Shown here: positions 7,142 through 14,949 of the stretch, one piece after another
How positions within the stretch are numbered: position 1 is the stretch's first letter
How the letters are laid out: every line of letters begins with the position of its first letter
Assembly: GCF_947255005.1 (NCBI RefSeq)
Contig: NZ_CAMYFI010000014.1
Location: 1 to 50,973, forward strand
From: an uncultured Tessaracoccus sp.
Lineage (GTDB): Bacteria > Actinomycetota > Actinomycetes > Propionibacteriales > Propionibacteriaceae
Direction: 5' to 3'
Length of the DNA stretch: 50,973 bases
Program-made: the position numbers and the translations under genes
The notes under the pieces: generated by a model
Told to the model about the DNA's origin: nothing
What the model saw: the letters and a program-made list of their open reading frames with translations, nothing else
The model's database searches: none

Positions 7142-7395
7142 AGACAGTTCGACGGCGCAGTGATCTTTTGAAGGTGCGAAGATTTTGTTCTATACCGGCA
7201 CGTAGGACCTTCGCCGAAGGCAGCTGCCCGAGCGCCGAGGGTCAGCCGAAGCAGACCGGCACGGGCCTGGCCAGCTCATCAAGAACCCCATCGACATGAT
7301 GACGAGTGGGCTCAAGCGCGGAGCGCGCCCACTCGCTAAACGGTTGTGGGTATTCATCGACGCGTCGCAAGCTCGGCGTGTGGCTGATGATGGTG
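7142..7395. other. Intergenic stretch with small hairpins after araD
   Basis: No gene recognised. It holds CCTTCGCCGAAGG (7208-7220), a compact hairpin, and a perfect nine-base stem CGAGTGGGC (7303-7311) with GCCCACTCG (7327-7335). Either could help to end araD transcription. Confidence 0.4.
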
Positions 7396-7434
7396 ACCCG
7401 CCTCGTCGAGCTGTTTCGCCTCGACGAGGCGGGT
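7396..7434. terminator. Bidirectional terminator hairpin between araD and fadD
   Basis: Perfect 15-base arms ACCCGCCTCGTCGAG (7396-7410) and CTCGACGAGGCGGGT (7420-7434) with a nine-base loop lie between two convergent genes. There is no long T-run, as often in high-GC genomes. One arm is repeated at 6058-6070. Confidence 0.65.
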
Positions 7435-7443
7435 TAAACCTGC

Positions 7444-9120
7444 TCAGAGCAGTTCTTCCTGCACCTGTTTGCGCAGCACCTTGCCCAGCATGGAGCGGGG
7501 GAGCTCGTCGACGATGCGCATGTCGCGTGGCACCTTGTAGGCCGCCAGCGACTGCTTGCAGAACTGCCGCAGCTCCTCCAATGACGGTGCCTGCTCGCCG
7601 TCGGCGATCGTGATGACCGCGACGACATCCTCACCCCCGCCTGCGTTCTTGCGCCCGACGACTGCCGCGTCGGTGATGGCGTCGTGGGTGCGCAGCACTC
7701 GCTCCACTTCGCTGGGGGAGACGTTAAACCCGCCGGTGATGATGAGTTCCTTCACGCGGTCGACGATGGTGGTGAACAGATCTTCATCCTGGACGACAAC
7801 GTCGCCGGTGCGCAGCCAGCCGCCGGGCAGCAGCATCTTGGCGGTCTCCTCTGGGTTTTCCCAGTAGCCCTGGAATACCTGCGGGCCGCGGATGAGCAGC
7901 TCACCGGGTTCGCCGATGGCCACCTCCTCGTCCAGATGATCCGGGCGCACCACCTTCATCTCGGTGGAAGGGAACGGGATGCCGATGGTGCCGGTGCGCC
8001 TGGTCGGCGCGAACGGGTTGCCGAGCGCGACGGGCGAAGATTCGGTGAGGCCGTAGCCTTCGACGAGTAACCCGCCGGAGACGGATTCCCAGTCGGCAAC
8101 GATCTCGTCGGTGAGCGCCATGGCGCCGGAGATGCAGAACTTCGCAGACGAAATGTCGATGCCGCGTTCCCGCGCTGTAGCCGCCGTCTTCTGGTAGATC
8201 GGCGGCACGGCGCAGTACACCGTCGCCGGCGATTTCCTCCACGCCTTCAGCACCATGTCGATGTCGAACTTGGGGAACAGCACGATGCGCATCTGCTTGT
8301 ACATGCCGAACGTGAGGTACAGCGTCATACCGAAGGCATGGAACATAGGCAGCAACGCGTAGCTCGTCTCGCGCCCGACCTCCGCGTCATGCATCCACGC
8401 CGCGCCCTGGAGCGCGTTGCAATACAGGTTACTGTGGGTGAGCATCGCACCTTTGGGTGTGCCGGTGGTGCCCGACGTGTACTGGATCACCGCGAGATCG
8501 TCGAGCCCGGGGCGCCCGTGGTCGGGGTTGATCGGCGGTGCGGATAGGAGATTCTTCCACGTCAGCGCGCCCGGGGCTTTCTTGTGCAGCGACGCGCGGG
8601 CGGCTCGCAGCTTGCGCAGCGGCAGATGCAGCGCCAAGCGCATCGGCTTGGGCATCTCATCGAGCAGATTCACGGCGATGATTCGACGAACGCCCAGGTC
8701 GCGCGGCAGATCATCCACCTTCTCGACGGCGACGTCCCAGGCGATGATGACCTCCGCGCGGTGGTCTTCAAACATGTGCCGCAGCTCGCGGGCGGTGTAC
8801 AGCGGGTTGTGTTCGACGACGACCCCGCCCACGCGCAGCACGGCGTAGAACGCCACGACGTGCTGCGGGCAGTTGGGCAGCACCAGGCCGACGCGGTCGC
8901 CAGGCTTCACGCCGAGTCGACGCAGTCCTTCCGCAGCGCGAGCGATCTCGTCGCCTAGCTGCGCGTACGTCGTCTCACGACCGAAGAACTCGAGCGCGAC
9001 GGCGTCACCCGCCTGCCGAATCGATTGCTCGCACATTTCGACGAGCGAGGTGCGAGGCATCTCGATCTCGGCCGGCACCCCGGCCTGGTAGTGCTGAACC
9101 CAAGGATGCACAGTGCTCAT
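7444..9120 (-). CDS. Long-chain-fatty-acid--CoA ligase (AMP-forming)
   Basis: A 558-residue ANL-superfamily adenylating enzyme. Visible motifs: the P-loop YTSGTTGTPKGAMLTHSN, YGLTESSPV (A5), GWLRTGDV (A7), KELIITGGFNVSPSEVE (A8) and the catalytic-lysine segment PRSMLGKVLRKQ (A10). It activates fatty acids as acyl-AMP and then acyl-CoA in the cytoplasm; FadD-type is the best fit by length and A8 sequence. ATG 9120 lies seven bases after TATTCT (9133-9128, minus strand), so the mRNA may be leaderless; an upstream in-frame extension is less likely. Confidence 0.9.
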   Translation of the reverse strand: MSTVHPWVQHYQAGVPAEIEMPRTSLVEMCEQSIRQAGDAVALEFFGRETTYAQLGDEIARAAEGLRRLGVKPGDRVGLVLPNCPQHVVAFYAVLRVGGVVVEHNPLYTARELRHMFEDHRAEVIIAWDVAVEKVDDLPRDLGVRRIIAVNLLDEMPKPMRLALHLPLRKLRAARASLHKKAPGALTWKNLLSAPPINPDHGRPGLDDLAVIQYTSGTTGTPKGAMLTHSNLYCNALQGAAWMHDAEVGRETSYALLPMFHAFGMTLYLTFGMYKQMRIVLFPKFDIDMVLKAWRKSPATVYCAVPPIYQKTAATARERGIDISSAKFCISGAMALTDEIVADWESVSGGLLVEGYGLTESSPVALGNPFAPTRRTGTIGIPFPSTEMKVVRPDHLDEEVAIGEPGELLIRGPQVFQGYWENPEETAKMLLPGGWLRTGDVVVQDEDLFTTIVDRVKELIITGGFNVSPSEVERVLRTHDAITDAAVVGRKNAGGGEDVVAVITIADGEQAPSLEELRQFCKQSLAAYKVPRDMRIVDELPRSMLGKVLRKQVQEELL

Positions 9121-9193
9121 GCGCCCCAGAATATCGCCCGTACTTGGGGCCTCGCCCCGCCGGGCCGCCACACCTCCTGGCGACGCGCTCGGT

Positions 9194-10363
9194 TCAACGC
9201 CGCTTGGGCGTGCTCAGCGCAGGAGTGAGCATGAGACCTAGGAAGGAGGCGAGCGGAAGCACGATCAAACCCCATCGCATTCCCACAAGCTCAATCGCGG
9301 TGCCGACGAGTGGTGGCCCGACGAGGAACCCCACCCTCGCGACGCTCGTGACGATGGTGAGTCCGGTTCCCTGTGGGAGTCCTGGCATTTGGTCGCCGGC
9401 GTGCATGGCGCCGGGGAATGCCGTCGCGATGCCCCAGCCTGCGAGCGCAAATCCGATGAGGGCAAGGGCTGGCGACGGGAAACACACCGCAGCGCCCAGC
9501 CCCACCGTCGCGAGCAGCATCCCGAACGTGATGGTGAAGCGCTGGCCGAGGCGATCCACGACGGCGTCGCCGACGAAGCGCGCTACCATCTGGGTGCCCT
9601 GGAGAGCGACGAAGGCCATGCCCCACAAGAATGGGTCGAGCTGAGGGAACATTCGCTGCATGTAGATCGGGCTCCATGAACCCGACGCGTCCTCGAGGAC
9701 GCCGGCACAGCCTGCCAGCAAGCCCAGCGCAACGAGGCGCAGCAGGAGCGACGTCGGAATGAACCGACGCTGCTGTTCTTCTTCAGTTTGTTCGGGCACG
9801 GGGTCCGGGCCGTCGAGCATCCACCGCCTGGCGAGGAGCGCGAGCGAGCCAAACAGGAGACTGCCGACGAGACACTGCAGCCAGATATCGACCCGCGCCT
9901 GTGCGCACGCGGACCCGATGACACCGCCCGTGACGGCACCGACCGACCACCAGGCGTGGAAGCCGTTGAATATCGAGCGCCCGTACCGCTGCTGTACACG
10001 CAAACCGTGGGCATTCATAGCGATGTCCGTGACGGAGTCTGCCGACATCATCAACACCACACCGAAGGTGAACACGGCGGCGTTGGGTGCGTTGCCCAGA
10101 ATGTTGAGGCAGAGAATCCCGAACGTCTGGAAAATCACTGCGACGCCGGCCGACTGGAATCGTCGCATCAGCTTCGCCGTGAACATTCCCAGCATGAGGC
10201 CTGCGATCGGCCCCAGTGCGATGATGAACCCCCACACCCAGTCGCGAATCTCGAGCGACTCCTTGATTTCAGGGAAGCGCGGCAGCAGCGTCGACCACGC
10301 GAGGCCGTTCAGCACGAAACACAGCGTGACGCCCCAGCGGGCGCGCCGGACCTCAGTACTCAC
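9194..10363 (-). CDS. MFS transporter
   Basis: About 389 residues with roughly 12 hydrophobic segments, the size of a major facilitator. The N-terminal half has VLNGLAWSTLLPRFPEIKESL and a cytoplasmic KLMRR loop; the second half starts near RFIPTSLLLRLVALGLLAG. It resembles the bacterial sugar- or efflux-type MFS with FNGFHAWWSVGAVTGG, but the substrate is unknown. The GTG start overlaps the stop of the preceding redoxin-like gene by four bases (GTGA on the minus strand), with AAAGGTG about 13 bases upstream, implying coupled translation. Confidence 0.85.
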   Translation of the reverse strand: MSTEVRRARWGVTLCFVLNGLAWSTLLPRFPEIKESLEIRDWVWGFIIALGPIAGLMLGMFTAKLMRRFQSAGVAVIFQTFGILCLNILGNAPNAAVFTFGVVLMMSADSVTDIAMNAHGLRVQQRYGRSIFNGFHAWWSVGAVTGGVIGSACAQARVDIWLQCLVGSLLFGSLALLARRWMLDGPDPVPEQTEEEQQRRFIPTSLLLRLVALGLLAGCAGVLEDASGSWSPIYMQRMFPQLDPFLWGMAFVALQGTQMVARFVGDAVVDRLGQRFTITFGMLLATVGLGAAVCFPSPALALIGFALAGWGIATAFPGAMHAGDQMPGLPQGTGLTIVTSVARVGFLVGPPLVGTAIELVGMRWGLIVLPLASFLGLMLTPALSTPKRR

Positions 10364-10605
10364 AGCAGTGAAATCACCTTTCGCGGATCCGGATTGACGT
10401 ACACCTCGTCGTCGACGAGCACCACCGGGTAGACGCCGTCGCCAAGGCTCTTGGCGCGCTGCTCGGCCTCTGAATCCTGCCAGGCGTTGATCCACATGAA
10501 TCGCTTGCCGTGCTTTCCGAGCCCGCCGCGCAGCCGCGTCGAGAAGATATCGGCCGGGCGCCAATAGATGATCAGCCGGCGCTCGTCAGCGGGCAGGGCG
10601 CGCAC
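10360..10605 (-). CDS. Glutaredoxin/mycoredoxin-like protein without the CxxC motif
   Basis: An 81-residue protein with a glutaredoxin fold pattern: LIIYWRP, a helix, RFMWINAWQDSEAEQRAKSL, then the cis-Pro strand GVYPVVLVDD and VNPDPRKVISLL. In actinobacterial mycoredoxin-like proteins the first segment reads YWRPxCPFC. Here it is YWRPADIFS, so both cysteines are replaced (Asp19 and Ser22); the protein contains no cysteine. It cannot be a dithiol or monothiol redoxin and may be a binding or scaffold relic. GTG 10605 is the likely start with a poor RBS. It overlaps the small membrane protein gene upstream and the MFS gene downstream. Confidence 0.75.
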   Translation of the reverse strand: MRALPADERRLIIYWRPADIFSTRLRGGLGKHGKRFMWINAWQDSEAEQRAKSLGDGVYPVVLVDDEVYVNPDPRKVISLL

Positions 10606-10762
10606 GTCGCATTCTTTGCGGGAGATGCCGCCGTACCAGGGGGGAGAGCCAATAGGCGACGAGCAACAGCCCCACCGCCACCATGACGAGCGCGGGCGTC
10701 CATCCTGTTTGCGCGAGCGCCCACACGAGCACCGCGCTGCCCGCGAGCCAGATCAACCACAT
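10586..10762 (-). CDS. Small two-helix membrane protein
   Basis: About 58 residues from ATG 10762, preceded by GCAGGTGG. Two hydrophobic stretches (MWLIWLAGSAVLVWALAQ and PALVMVAVGLLLVAYWL) are followed by a very basic tail (RRHLPQRMRRARPAR). Family not recognised. It overlaps the cysteine-less redoxin gene by 20 bases and the two are followed by an MFS gene, so the three form one unit. The basic tail in one frame and the redoxin start in the next could be an ancient fusion split by a frameshift, but both pieces look intact. Confidence 0.55.
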   Translation of the reverse strand: MWLIWLAGSAVLVWALAQTGWTPALVMVAVGLLLVAYWLSPLVRRHLPQRMRRARPAR

Positions 10763-10814
10763 GAAGCGTGCCACCTGCGTAATCGTCGCAGAACGCCGAG
10801 AGCACGGCAAAGCC

Positions 10815-10889
10815 AACCCGATATCCACACGCGTTTGCTGAAACCGGCCAAAATCGCCCGTTTCGGGAAACGCGTGTGGATATCGGGTT
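10815..10889. repeat. 75-base hairpin element, copy 1
   Basis: Perfect 22-base inverted arms at 10815-10836 (beginning AACCCGATATCCACACGCG) and 10868-10889 enclose a 31-base centre that has its own GAAACCGG/CCCGTTTC pairing. A second copy of identical length lies at 45080-45154, with about 84 percent identity by hand alignment. It sits between divergent transcription units. No open reading frame fits inside. Confidence 0.75.
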
Positions 10890-10937
10890 AGGTATCGGCT
10901 GCACCAAGCCCTGCAAATACCGCCCTAGAGTAGGCGC

Positions 10938-12332
10938 ATGGACGTGAGTGAGCTGTCGGCGGTGGAGTTGCGCGACGCGTTGCGCCGCCGCGAGCTCAGC
11001 AGCGAGGAAGTAACGCGGCACTTCCTGGAGCGCATCGCCGACGATCGCGCCAACGCGTTCACCCTCGTCACGCCAGAACTGGCGCTGGCTCGCGCCCGAG
11101 AATTGGATGCCCGAGAACCACTGGGCGTCATCCATGGCATGCCGATCGCTGATAAAGACCTTCACCAGCGGGCGGGCACCGTCACCACCTATGGCTCGCG
11201 CGCGTTTCGAGAGTTCGTCGCTCAGCACAGTGATCCGCTGACGCTGCAGCTTGATCACGCAGGCGCCATCTCGCTGGGGAAAACGGCCACACCGGAGTTC
11301 GGGTTCGCTGGCTATACATCCAGCGCGGTGCATGGTCACACCACCATCCCTGGGCATCCGGAGCTGGGGGCCGGGGGTTCGAGCGGCGGGGCCGCTGCGG
11401 CGGTGAAGGCCCGGCTGCTGCCGTTCGCGCCCGGCTCGGATGCGGGCGGCTCTGTGCGGATTCCCGCGGCGGCGTGTGGCGTCGTCGGGCTCAAGCCTTC
11501 GCGTGGGCGAGTGCCGGCGATGGACGGGCAAGGCTCGCTCGGACAGCTGGCGGTGGCTGGCGCCCTGGCGCGAAGCGTCGCCGACGCTGCCCTTCTCGTC
11601 GACGCCCTGATCGAGCGCCGAGATGGTCGGACGCTCCACCGCACGACGCTCCGTAGCCCAGAACTCGACGGCGGCTCGCTGCTTGCGGCCACCCACCCAG
11701 GCCGCAGGCGACGCGTCGGGGTGTTGCAGGGTTTCACTCCATGGGAGGGCGTGGCCGCCACGCCTGCATCCAGCGAAGCCAGTGAGGCAATGGAGCGTAC
11801 GGCGACACTCTTGAGCGACGCGGGACACGCCGTTGAGAACGTGACCGGGCCGGCACTGCCAGGATTTGCACACGCATTCCAGACGCTGTGGTACGCGAAC
11901 GCGGCGGGACTGAGGCTCACCGACGAACAGGTGGTGCAGCTGGAGCCACTCACGCGCAGCTTCGTCGAGGCGGGGCGACGGGTTGGCGCGCAGGAGATCG
12001 TGGACGCCGTGCGCACGCTGCACCACCTCGAGCAAACAATCGTCACCGCCTTCGCTCCGTTCGACGCGGTGCTCACCCCGACGACCGCACTCACCCCACG
12101 CCCGATCGGATGGTTCGGCGATGACCCAGAGGTGAACTTCCGTCGCCAGTGCGAGTACTCCCCGCATGGGGCTGTGGTGAACGTTTCCGGACTGCCAGCG
12201 CTCTCGTTGCCGACGCTGCCACTGGTCGACGGGCTCTCTATGAGCGTGCAGCTCATCGGCCGGCCAGGGGAGGAGTCGACGCTGGTGCAGCTCGGCGTGG
12301 AGCTCGAGGAACTGGCGGCTGTTGCTGTGTAA
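10938..12332 (+). CDS. Amidase signature family hydrolase
   Basis: A 464-residue cytoplasmic amidase. The catalytic triad is Lys73 in GMPIADKD, cis-Ser148 in GAGGSSGG and nucleophile Ser172 in GSDAGGSVRIPAAACG, spaced as in the family. The C-terminal NVSGLPALSLP block is also typical. It cleaves amide bonds; the substrate is unknown. GatA is unlikely because gatB and gatC are absent and the length is short. ATG 10938 lies six bases after TAGAGT (10926-10931), so the transcript is probably leaderless. Confidence 0.9.
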   Translation: MDVSELSAVELRDALRRRELSSEEVTRHFLERIADDRANAFTLVTPELALARARELDAREPLGVIHGMPIADKDLHQRAGTVTTYGSRAFREFVAQHSDPLTLQLDHAGAISLGKTATPEFGFAGYTSSAVHGHTTIPGHPELGAGGSSGGAAAAVKARLLPFAPGSDAGGSVRIPAAACGVVGLKPSRGRVPAMDGQGSLGQLAVAGALARSVADAALLVDALIERRDGRTLHRTTLRSPELDGGSLLAATHPGRRRRVGVLQGFTPWEGVAATPASSEASEAMERTATLLSDAGHAVENVTGPALPGFAHAFQTLWYANAAGLRLTDEQVVQLEPLTRSFVEAGRRVGAQEIVDAVRTLHHLEQTIVTAFAPFDAVLTPTTALTPRPIGWFGDDPEVNFRRQCEYSPHGAVVNVSGLPALSLPTLPLVDGLSMSVQLIGRPGEESTLVQLGVELEELAAVAV

Positions 12333-12351
12333 TATATACTTCCTGTATATA
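12333..12351 (+). promoter_or_regulatory. Operator/promoter of vapBC
   Basis: A perfect palindrome TATATAC-TTCCT-GTATATA begins directly after the amidase stop codon. It is an abrupt AT-rich island in GC-rich DNA and contains -10-like TATACT (12335-12340). A symmetric site just upstream of an antitoxin gene is where VapB-VapC complexes usually bind to repress their own operon. Confidence 0.65.
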
Positions 12352-12366
12352 CATCGAGGAGGAACG

Positions 12367-12600
12367 ATGACGCTCCGCACCACCACCGTCTTCAAGTCCG
12401 GCAACTCGCAGGCCGTGCGCATCCCGAAAGACCTAGCGTTTTCGACGGACAAGGTCACCATCGAAGTCGACGGCGACGCGCTCATCTTGCGCCCCCAGCC
12501 CCTCACCATGCAGGAATTCCTCGACGGTCTGCCGCGGCACGGCACTCGTTTGGTGGACTTTGACGATGAGCCTAACGTCGAGGAGATCCCCTCATGGTGA
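12367..12600 (+). CDS. vapB: Antitoxin, AbrB/MazE-fold (VapB type)
   Basis: A 77-residue antitoxin. The N-terminal swapped-hairpin DNA-binding domain is evident (TTTVFKSGNSQAVRIPKDL), and the acidic C-terminal tail (VDFDDEPNVEEIPSW) fits the toxin-neutralising part. ATG 12367 has GAGGAGG about 5-11 bases upstream. It overlaps vapC by seven bases, giving the usual antitoxin-first coupled operon. Confidence 0.9.
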   Translation: MTLRTTTVFKSGNSQAVRIPKDLAFSTDKVTIEVDGDALILRPQPLTMQEFLDGLPRHGTRLVDFDDEPNVEEIPSW

Positions 12601-12992
12601 CGTACTTGCTCGACACCAACGTTTGGATTGACTGGTTCAATGGAAGTCCTGTGCTGGATCAGCGTTTGGCAGAGCAAGATTTGGGCAGGCTCCGGTTGTC
12701 CGTCATCGTCCGAGGCGAACTTGAAGTGGGCTATCAGCTCGCTGGACTGCAGAGGGAGCGAAGTCAGCTGGATTACATCTATTCGCGCCTTGCCACCAAT
12801 GTGTTTACGGAACTCGTTTCGGAGGAGTATGCCCGAATCACTGCCCAGCTCCGCCGCGCAGGTACGCCGATCGGGGTGAACGACACCTGGATTGCGGCAG
12901 AGGCCCTCGCACACGGGCAGACCGTCGTTACCGCGAACGAGCGTGACTTTCGTCGCGTGCCGGGGCTCAACGTCGAGAATTGGATGGTTTGA
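12594..12992 (+). CDS. vapC: Toxin VapC, PIN-domain ribonuclease
   Basis: A 132-residue PIN domain. The acidic metal-binding residues are in place: Asp7 (YLLDTNVWID), Glu42 (VRGELEVGY), Asp97 (GVNDTWIAAEA) and Asp118 (TANERDF). VapC toxins cut tRNA or rRNA when freed from VapB. The target of this one cannot be read from sequence. All catalytic residues are intact, so the module looks active. Confidence 0.92.
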   Translation: MVTYLLDTNVWIDWFNGSPVLDQRLAEQDLGRLRLSVIVRGELEVGYQLAGLQRERSQLDYIYSRLATNVFTELVSEEYARITAQLRRAGTPIGVNDTWIAAEALAHGQTVVTANERDFRRVPGLNVENWMV

Positions 12993-13010
12993 TGTCGCGG
13001 TGGCGCAGCA

Positions 13011-13033
13011 TTGTCAGTGGTCGCAGATAAGGT
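13011..13033 (+). promoter_or_regulatory. RecA-NDp/PafBC-type promoter of deoA
   Basis: TTGTCAGTG (13011-13019), eight bases, TAAGGT (13028-13033), then six bases to the ATG of deoA. This is a full match to TTGTCRGTG-N8-TANNNT and shares the ten bases TTGTCAGTGG with the dnaX promoter. Confidence 0.7.
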
Positions 13034-13039
13034 TGATAC

Positions 13040-14332
13040 ATGCAGTTTGACGTGGTGGATCTCATCCGAACCAAGCGCGACGGTGGAGCGCTCGGCCCTG
13101 AGGAAATTGATTGGGTGATCGACGCGTACACGCGCGGCGCGGTCGGTGACGAGCAGATGGCGGCGCTTGCCATGGCCATTTTCCTGCGCGGCATGTCGCG
13201 AGAAGAGATCGCCCGCTGGACGCAGGCCATGATCGCCTCCGGCGAGCGAATGGACTTCTCATCGCTCACCAAACCCACATCTGACAAGCACTCCACGGGT
13301 GGTGTCGGTGACAAAATCACGCTGCCGCTCGCCCCACTCGTCGCAGTCTTCGACGTGGCGGTGCCGCAGCTCTCCGGTCGCGGGCTCGGGCACACCGGCG
13401 GCACTCTCGACAAACTCGAAGCCATCCCCGGCTGGCGCGCCGCACTCAGCAACGACGAGATGCTCCGGCAACTCGACGACGTCGGCGCCGTGATCTGCGC
13501 GGCGGGCTCTGGCTTGGCGCCCGCCGACAAGAAGCTCTACGCACTTCGCGACATCACTGGCACCGTCGACACCATCCCGCTCATCGCCAGCTCCATCATG
13601 AGCAAGAAGATCGCCGAGGGCACCAGCGCGCTCGTCCTCGACGTCAAGGTGGGCTCCGGAGCCTTCATGCGCACACTCGACGAGGCCAGCGAGCTCGCGC
13701 GCACCATGGTCGACCTCGGCACCGACGCCGGCGTCCATACCGTCGCGCTGCTCACCAACATGAGCACCCCGCTCGGCCTCACCGCCGGTAACGCACTCGA
13801 GGTGCGGGAGGCCGTTGAGGTGCTGGCGGGGGGAGGCCCCGCCGACGTCGTTGAACTCACCTGCACCCTCGCTCGAGAAATGCTGGCCGCGCACGGCAAA
13901 TCCGACGTCGACGTCGAGGCCGCGCTGAGTGATGGTCGCGCCATGGATGTGTGGCGACGCATGATCGCCGCCCAAGATGGCGATCCCGACGCGCCGCTCC
14001 CAGTGGCGAAGCACCAAGAAGTGGTGCACGCGGCTGAGTCGGGATACATCACCAAGATGGACGCATGGGACGTGGGCATCGCCGCCTGGCGGTTGGGTGC
14101 TGGGCGCGCACGTAAAGAAGATCCGGTGCAGGCCGTGGCCGGCGTTGAGCTTCATGCCAAACCCGGCGACCACGTCGAGGCCGGTCAGCCGCTCATGACG
14201 TTGCACACCGATACCCCAGAACGCTTCGAGCGCGCACGTGCGGCGCTGGAGGGTGCCGTCGGGTACGCCGTGGAGGCGCCGGAGATGCCCGGTATCGTGC
14301 TCGACAGAATTGCTGGAAGGGGCGCAGCGTGA
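13040..14332 (+). CDS. deoA: Thymidine phosphorylase
   Basis: A 430-residue nucleoside phosphorylase II family enzyme that splits thymidine (or other pyrimidine nucleosides) with phosphate. The phosphate-binding KHSTGGVGD (83-91) and the family signature SGRGLGHTGGTLDKLE (112-127) are intact, with the C-terminal PYNP domain (AVAGVELHAKPGDHVEAGQPL). A broader pyrimidine-nucleoside phosphorylase (pdp) cannot be excluded. It starts at ATG 13040 as a predicted leaderless mRNA under a damage-type promoter, and overlaps the next lipoprotein gene by four bases (GTGA). Confidence 0.93.
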   Translation: MQFDVVDLIRTKRDGGALGPEEIDWVIDAYTRGAVGDEQMAALAMAIFLRGMSREEIARWTQAMIASGERMDFSSLTKPTSDKHSTGGVGDKITLPLAPLVAVFDVAVPQLSGRGLGHTGGTLDKLEAIPGWRAALSNDEMLRQLDDVGAVICAAGSGLAPADKKLYALRDITGTVDTIPLIASSIMSKKIAEGTSALVLDVKVGSGAFMRTLDEASELARTMVDLGTDAGVHTVALLTNMSTPLGLTAGNALEVREAVEVLAGGGPADVVELTCTLAREMLAAHGKSDVDVEAALSDGRAMDVWRRMIAAQDGDPDAPLPVAKHQEVVHAAESGYITKMDAWDVGIAAWRLGAGRARKEDPVQAVAGVELHAKPGDHVEAGQPLMTLHTDTPERFERARAALEGAVGYAVEAPEMPGIVLDRIAGRGAA

Positions 14333-14949
14333 GGGCGCGAATAGGGGTGGTGATTGCCCTGACGTGTGCGCTGGTGGCCTGTGCCCCCGGCCGGGGCAGC
14401 GACGCCGAGCAAGCCTCCCCTCCGGTGGCCACGTCGGCGAGTGAGTCGGGAGCGCCCGCCTCAGAGTCGACGTCTGAGCCTGAACAGTCCGAGGCGTCAC
14501 CCTCGCAGAAGGCGTCGTCGTCGAGTGAACCCTCCACGGAGCCCTCCCCGAGCGACTCCTCGACGGATACCGCGCCGGCTCCGAAACCCGGGTGGAGCGT
14601 GCTCGACACCAAGCTATCGAGCGCTAGCGAGGTAGACGCGCTGCCAGTGAGCGCCGAGGTCGCCCACTACCTCAAGAGCAGGATGGGTGAGCCGTGCGAG
14701 CTCGAAATGACGCTGTTCGCCGTGCATTCCGACGGCTACCTGGTGGCCGACGAAACGGGCATTTGCGACGGTGCGGCACTGTTCGTCTACGGTCCGAACG
14801 ATGGTGAGATCGAAGAGCTTGTCGAGTTCACTGCGGTGCCTGCTTGTTCGGAGTTCGAGAAGGCCGGCGTGCCCAAGGGTGTGCCCACGTCGAAGCTGTT
14901 TCCTGACGGGCTGGCCTGCTCGACAGGGTCGGGAACGGAGCGCTATTGA
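14329..14949 (+). CDS. Putative lipoprotein, paralogue of the next gene
   Basis: A 206-residue protein with a type II signal peptide (MRARIGVVIALTCALVAC, lipidation Cys18), then a long low-complexity Ser/Glu/Pro/Thr spacer to about residue 85 and a folded domain with four cysteines. No family recognised. The folded part aligns with the following gene: W-x-x-LD, EVDAL, YLK, a C...C pair, PxCxEFxxAGVP and a terminal Gly-rich cysteine segment. The GTG start overlaps the deoA stop (GTGA), so it is cotranslated with deoA. Confidence 0.75.
   Translation: MRARIGVVIALTCALVACAPGRGSDAEQASPPVATSASESGAPASESTSEPEQSEASPSQKASSSSEPSTEPSPSDSSTDTAPAPKPGWSVLDTKLSSASEVDALPVSAEVAHYLKSRMGEPCELEMTLFAVHSDGYLVADETGICDGAALFVYGPNDGEIEELVEFTAVPACSEFEKAGVPKGVPTSKLFPDGLACSTGSGTERY

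Noticed and set aside
10586..10605. Frameshift between the small membrane protein and the redoxin-like gene
   Set aside because: Both genes have plausible starts and stops and the overlap is short; a real overlap is as likely as a split fusion.
10572..12914. A 780-codon minus-strand open frame
   Set aside because: It is antisense to the amidase and vapBC, crosses the hairpin element, and shows no domain; shadow frame.
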